Below, in pieces: positions 61,836 through 64,000 of a DNA stretch of 64,000 bases. The first letter of the stretch is position 1; each line of letters begins with the position of its first letter. Source of the DNA: Vibrio echinoideorum. GTDB taxonomy: Bacteria > Pseudomonadota > Gammaproteobacteria > Enterobacterales > Vibrionaceae. The notes under the pieces are model-generated. The model had not been told where the DNA came from. It worked only from the letters and a program-made list of their open reading frames with translations, and did no database searches. The DNA lies in NCBI RefSeq assembly GCF_024347455.1, contig NZ_AP025484.1:124001-188000 (forward strand), given 5' to 3'. Made by a program: the position numbers and the translations under genes.

Positions 61836-63278
61836 CTAAGGTCGAATGTTATTAAAGCTGACCTTCTGCGTACCATCTCCAGTGTTCTCTAACTCCACTA
61901 CATCACCTTGATAGTAGTAAGGCTCCATTGGCATCTCGCTATGGGCTGGCCTTGCGTAGTGAAGTACAGCGGGTTTACCTTCCTCTTGTCGAGCATACAA
62001 ATAACCAATCAACGCATGTTCGAATTGATGATAGCCATTACCCCAATGGAAAGCCTTAGTTCGTTTAGGTTCAAGCCCAACGCCACCGTATTTGTGGTCG
62101 ACCCATACATCATGAAAGGTCGGTAGGGTGTATTGCAGGACGTCTTTCATTGAACCATCGACCAGTGAAACCGTCATTGCAGCTTGGTCAAGTTCTGCCC
62201 ATTCCCATGATGACGCCCAATTTGTGTTTGGTCTGCTTTGCCATCCAGTTATCTCTTGTCCTTTCCACGCATTCTGAAGTTGCTCACCAAAGTATTGAGA
62301 TACGTTCACGAAGTCTTTCTGGTATTTAGCTTGCTCTAAGGTGTGTTTCATCCCTTTGATGCCAAACTCCGACCATTCAGAATTATTCAATGCATGACCG
62401 GTTAGATAGGTCATCCAATATGCTTTGATGGTGTGTCCAAAATCGTTGTGATTGGCATTCGCCATCATCGCAGCTTTATCATGAATTGCGCCGTAGAAGC
62501 GTTGTTCATTTTCAGAATGGTATTGGTCAATCATGGCTTGCGTGAGCCAATTCAGGTCATCAAGCCATTTTGATTTGATCGGCTCTTTCAGCAAAGGGGC
62601 GACTAACAGCATGTAACCGTTAATCTGATCAAGTTGTGCGACCAATTCACGTCGTGTGGCTTTGCCATCTTCGCCGTCAGCAAGTACCCACGCTAAGCCG
62701 CTGTTGTCGCTAAGTCGATATTTATCAAAGATAAAAGCTTGTTGGGCGATGAGCGCTTCTTCTACCTTTTTGTCTTGGGTCAGGTAGTAGTACATGGCAA
62801 GACCAACTAGCGCATACGCTTGATCTTGAGAGGTACGTTGCTGCCAATCCTGACCTGATTTCCCCTCTTTTGTGTAGCCAATAAAGCCACCATTTTGCTT
62901 ATCTTCTAGCTGATCAATGAGGTAGTAGGCACCTTGCTTGGCAAGCGATAAAGCCTGCTTGTCTCCGGTAAGATGGTAGAGCACGCCATAAGCATAAGTT
63001 TGGCGTGACTTCATCCGTGTGAACTCTTTATCAAAGTGTGGCGTGATCCAGCCTCTGTCTAATTCAGGACACACATCAGAAACATCAAGCAAGGTACCGT
63101 CATCACAACGAAACGTCGGGAAATTGCCTATCGGTTCTCCCTGAGCGCTAGGCATCAGCCAATAAGGTGCCAGCCCTTCAGAGGCATGATTGAGCCAGTC
63201 TTGTCCAGTGGGAAGGGTGACATTGGCAGATACAGCGAAACTGGCCACGCTGAGTAATGCGATCGTTGCTCGTAACAT
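61836..63278 (-). CDS. Secreted AGE-like (alpha/alpha)6-barrel protein
   Basis: A 480-residue protein with a Sec signal peptide (about 1-18, cleavage after AVSA). The mature part resembles the N-acylglucosamine 2-epimerase / cellobiose 2-epimerase barrel: repeated helix pairs, SRQTYAYGVLYHLTGDKQAL, DQAYALVGLAMYYYLTQD, NDFGHTIKAYWMTYLTGH and KAFHWGNGYHQFEHALIGYL, with His residues where the family has catalytic ones. Family members are usually cytoplasmic; export suggests action on a polysaccharide or oligosaccharide in the periplasm. Substrate unknown. Confidence 0.78.
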   Translation of the reverse strand: MLRATIALLSVASFAVSANVTLPTGQDWLNHASEGLAPYWLMPSAQGEPIGNFPTFRCDDGTLLDVSDVCPELDRGWITPHFDKEFTRMKSRQTYAYGVLYHLTGDKQALSLAKQGAYYLIDQLEDKQNGGFIGYTKEGKSGQDWQQRTSQDQAYALVGLAMYYYLTQDKKVEEALIAQQAFIFDKYRLSDNSGLAWVLADGEDGKATRRELVAQLDQINGYMLLVAPLLKEPIKSKWLDDLNWLTQAMIDQYHSENEQRFYGAIHDKAAMMANANHNDFGHTIKAYWMTYLTGHALNNSEWSEFGIKGMKHTLEQAKYQKDFVNVSQYFGEQLQNAWKGQEITGWQSRPNTNWASSWEWAELDQAAMTVSLVDGSMKDVLQYTLPTFHDVWVDHKYGGVGLEPKRTKAFHWGNGYHQFEHALIGYLYARQEEGKPAVLHYARPAHSEMPMEPYYYQGDVVELENTGDGTQKVSFNNIRP

Positions 63279-63362
63279 GATGTTTATCTTAATAGTTTGA
63301 ATTTAGTTGAATATAAACAATCAAGTCTGCACATTGTGATTCGGTGATCACAGTCAAGTATA

Positions 63363-63398
63363 TTGGATCGATGGAAAGAATTGGCTCGACGGAAAGAA
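63363..63398. repeat. Two-copy 18-bp tandem repeat
   Basis: TTGGATCGATGGAAAGAA (63363-63380) and TTGGCTCGACGGAAAGAA (63381-63398) match at 16 of 18 positions. It lies upstream of the secreted AGE-like gene. Confidence 0.6.
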
Positions 63399-63531
63399 TG
63401 AACCGTAGATTGGTGAGCTATGTTGGCGTTTTATTTGAAGTGTAACTTTGAAGAGTCTTTGTCTTTTTATCTTAGTCGCTTCAACCGTAATGGTTGAAAC
63501 GACGATTTTTCAGAGCTGAGATTCGATGAAA

Positions 63532-64000
63532 TCAGTACTCACTTGTTGTCATAGTCTTACTCTTACCGAGTGTGTGGAGTAAGTTATTGAGGAGGCTAGA
63601 AGCGCCAAAGCGATAACGCATATTGTTGGTAGCCCAATCGTTACCGAACAGCTCGTCAGCCATATCTAGGTATATTTTTGCATCGTCGGCAGTTTGAACG
63701 CCTCCTGAAGCTTTGAAGCCAACGCGGTTCTCGACACCTAACTCTTTAATCACCGACAACATCGCGTGTGCGGCTTTTGGAGTGGCATTAACAGGTACTT
63801 TCCCTGTCGATGTTTTGATGATATCAGCGCCTGCTTTAATCGAGAGTTCAGAGGCTTTTTTAATTAGCGCTGTCGTTTTCAGTTCACCAGATTCAATGAT
63901 GACTTTAAGTGGGGTATTACCACAGGCAGCCTTACATTGCTTCACCATCTCAAAGCCGACATTTTCATCTCCAGCTATTAAGGCACGGTATGGGAATGTA
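63532..64000 (-). CDS. deoC: Deoxyribose-phosphate aldolase, 5' part beyond the window
   Basis: Cleaves 2-deoxyribose-5-phosphate to glyceraldehyde-3-phosphate and acetaldehyde in deoxynucleoside catabolism. The 156 visible residues are the C-terminal two thirds of a class II DeoC like that of E. coli (259 residues), starting [20 protein letters not shown] at the window edge. The Schiff-base lysine is in [19 protein letters not shown] and the second active-site lysine is in [16 protein letters not shown]. It ends TMTTSEY, matching the functional C-terminal Tyr of DeoC. The start lies beyond position 64000. Confidence 0.95.
   Translation of the reverse strand, partial: TFPYRALIAGDENVGFEMVKQCKAACGNTPLKVIIESGELKTTALIKKASELSIKAGADIIKTSTGKVPVNATPKAAHAMLSVIKELGVENRVGFKASGGVQTADDAKIYLDMADELFGNDWATNNMRYRFGASSLLNNLLHTLGKSKTMTTSEY

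Noticed and set aside
1..64000. tRNA, rRNA, CRISPR arrays, transposases or an intact prophage
   Set aside because: None recognised on reading both strands. The short tandem repeats found are too degenerate and too short-spaced to be CRISPR. A covariance-model scan would be needed to exclude small RNAs.

Overview
The window looks like a chromosomal segment of a marine gammaproteobacterium, most likely a Vibrio (Splendidus-like). This is inferred from moderate GC, the gene families present and the strong intrinsic terminators. No rRNA, tRNA, CRISPR array, insertion sequence or intact prophage was recognised.

The dominant theme is purine catabolism. The window encodes an almost unbroken path from guanine to central metabolism: guanine deaminase (guaD), xanthine dehydrogenase (xdhA, xdhB, xdhC), membrane urate oxidase (puuD), HIU hydrolase (hiuH), OHCU decarboxylase (uraD), allantoinase (puuE), allantoicase (alc) and ureidoglycolate lyase (allA). 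Two NCS2 nucleobase permeases and an 8-oxoguanine deaminase lie beside them. The glyoxylate produced has two outlets at 5.9-13.0 kb: malate synthase (aceB), and the divergent gcl-hyi-glxR-glycerate kinase operon. A palindrome with core TTGTATACAA, or a close variant, lies upstream of aceB, gcl, puuE, hiuH, xdhA and a GntR/FCD regulator gene (51706-52440). I infer that this regulator controls the dispersed units as one regulon. Two homopolymer frameshifts interrupt this set: puuD (T4 where T5 is expected) and a GlcG-like gene (C7 where C6 is expected).

Region by region. 0-5.3 kb: a LysR gene, a PecM/PecS-like exporter and MarR pair with a duplicated operator, a small secreted protein, and a LysR/DoxX divergent pair. 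5.3-13.8 kb: glyoxylate assimilation and a RutR-like TetR regulator. 13.9-20.0 kb: a two-component system divergent from a two-gene RND efflux pump. 20.0-24.0 kb: a chemoreceptor and an unusual lipoprotein amidohydrolase. 24.0-28.7 kb: an AT-rich accessory locus with an HBL/XaxA/MakA-like alpha-helical pore-forming toxin and a large secreted coiled-coil partner of unknown family. 28.7-38.9 kb: purine uptake and uricolysis. 39-43 kb: small accessory genes (membrane proteins, a cN-I-type 5'-nucleotidase, a decayed GrpB gene). 43-45 kb: a MerR/carboxymuconolactone decarboxylase pair and an AEC transporter. 45-52.5 kb: guaD-xdhCBA and the GntR regulator. 52.6-64 kb: mixed housekeeping genes (a Tag-like glycosylase, GNAT, HD and HAD proteins, a Dcu transporter, an LPD1-like metallopeptidase, flavin and ferric reductases, an AGE-like secreted protein) ending in the 3' part of deoC.

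A structural oddity not explained by genes is the repeated occurrence of degenerate tandem arrays (15-20 bp units, 2-5 copies) in intergenic gaps. Several abut or include the last codons of the neighbouring gene.
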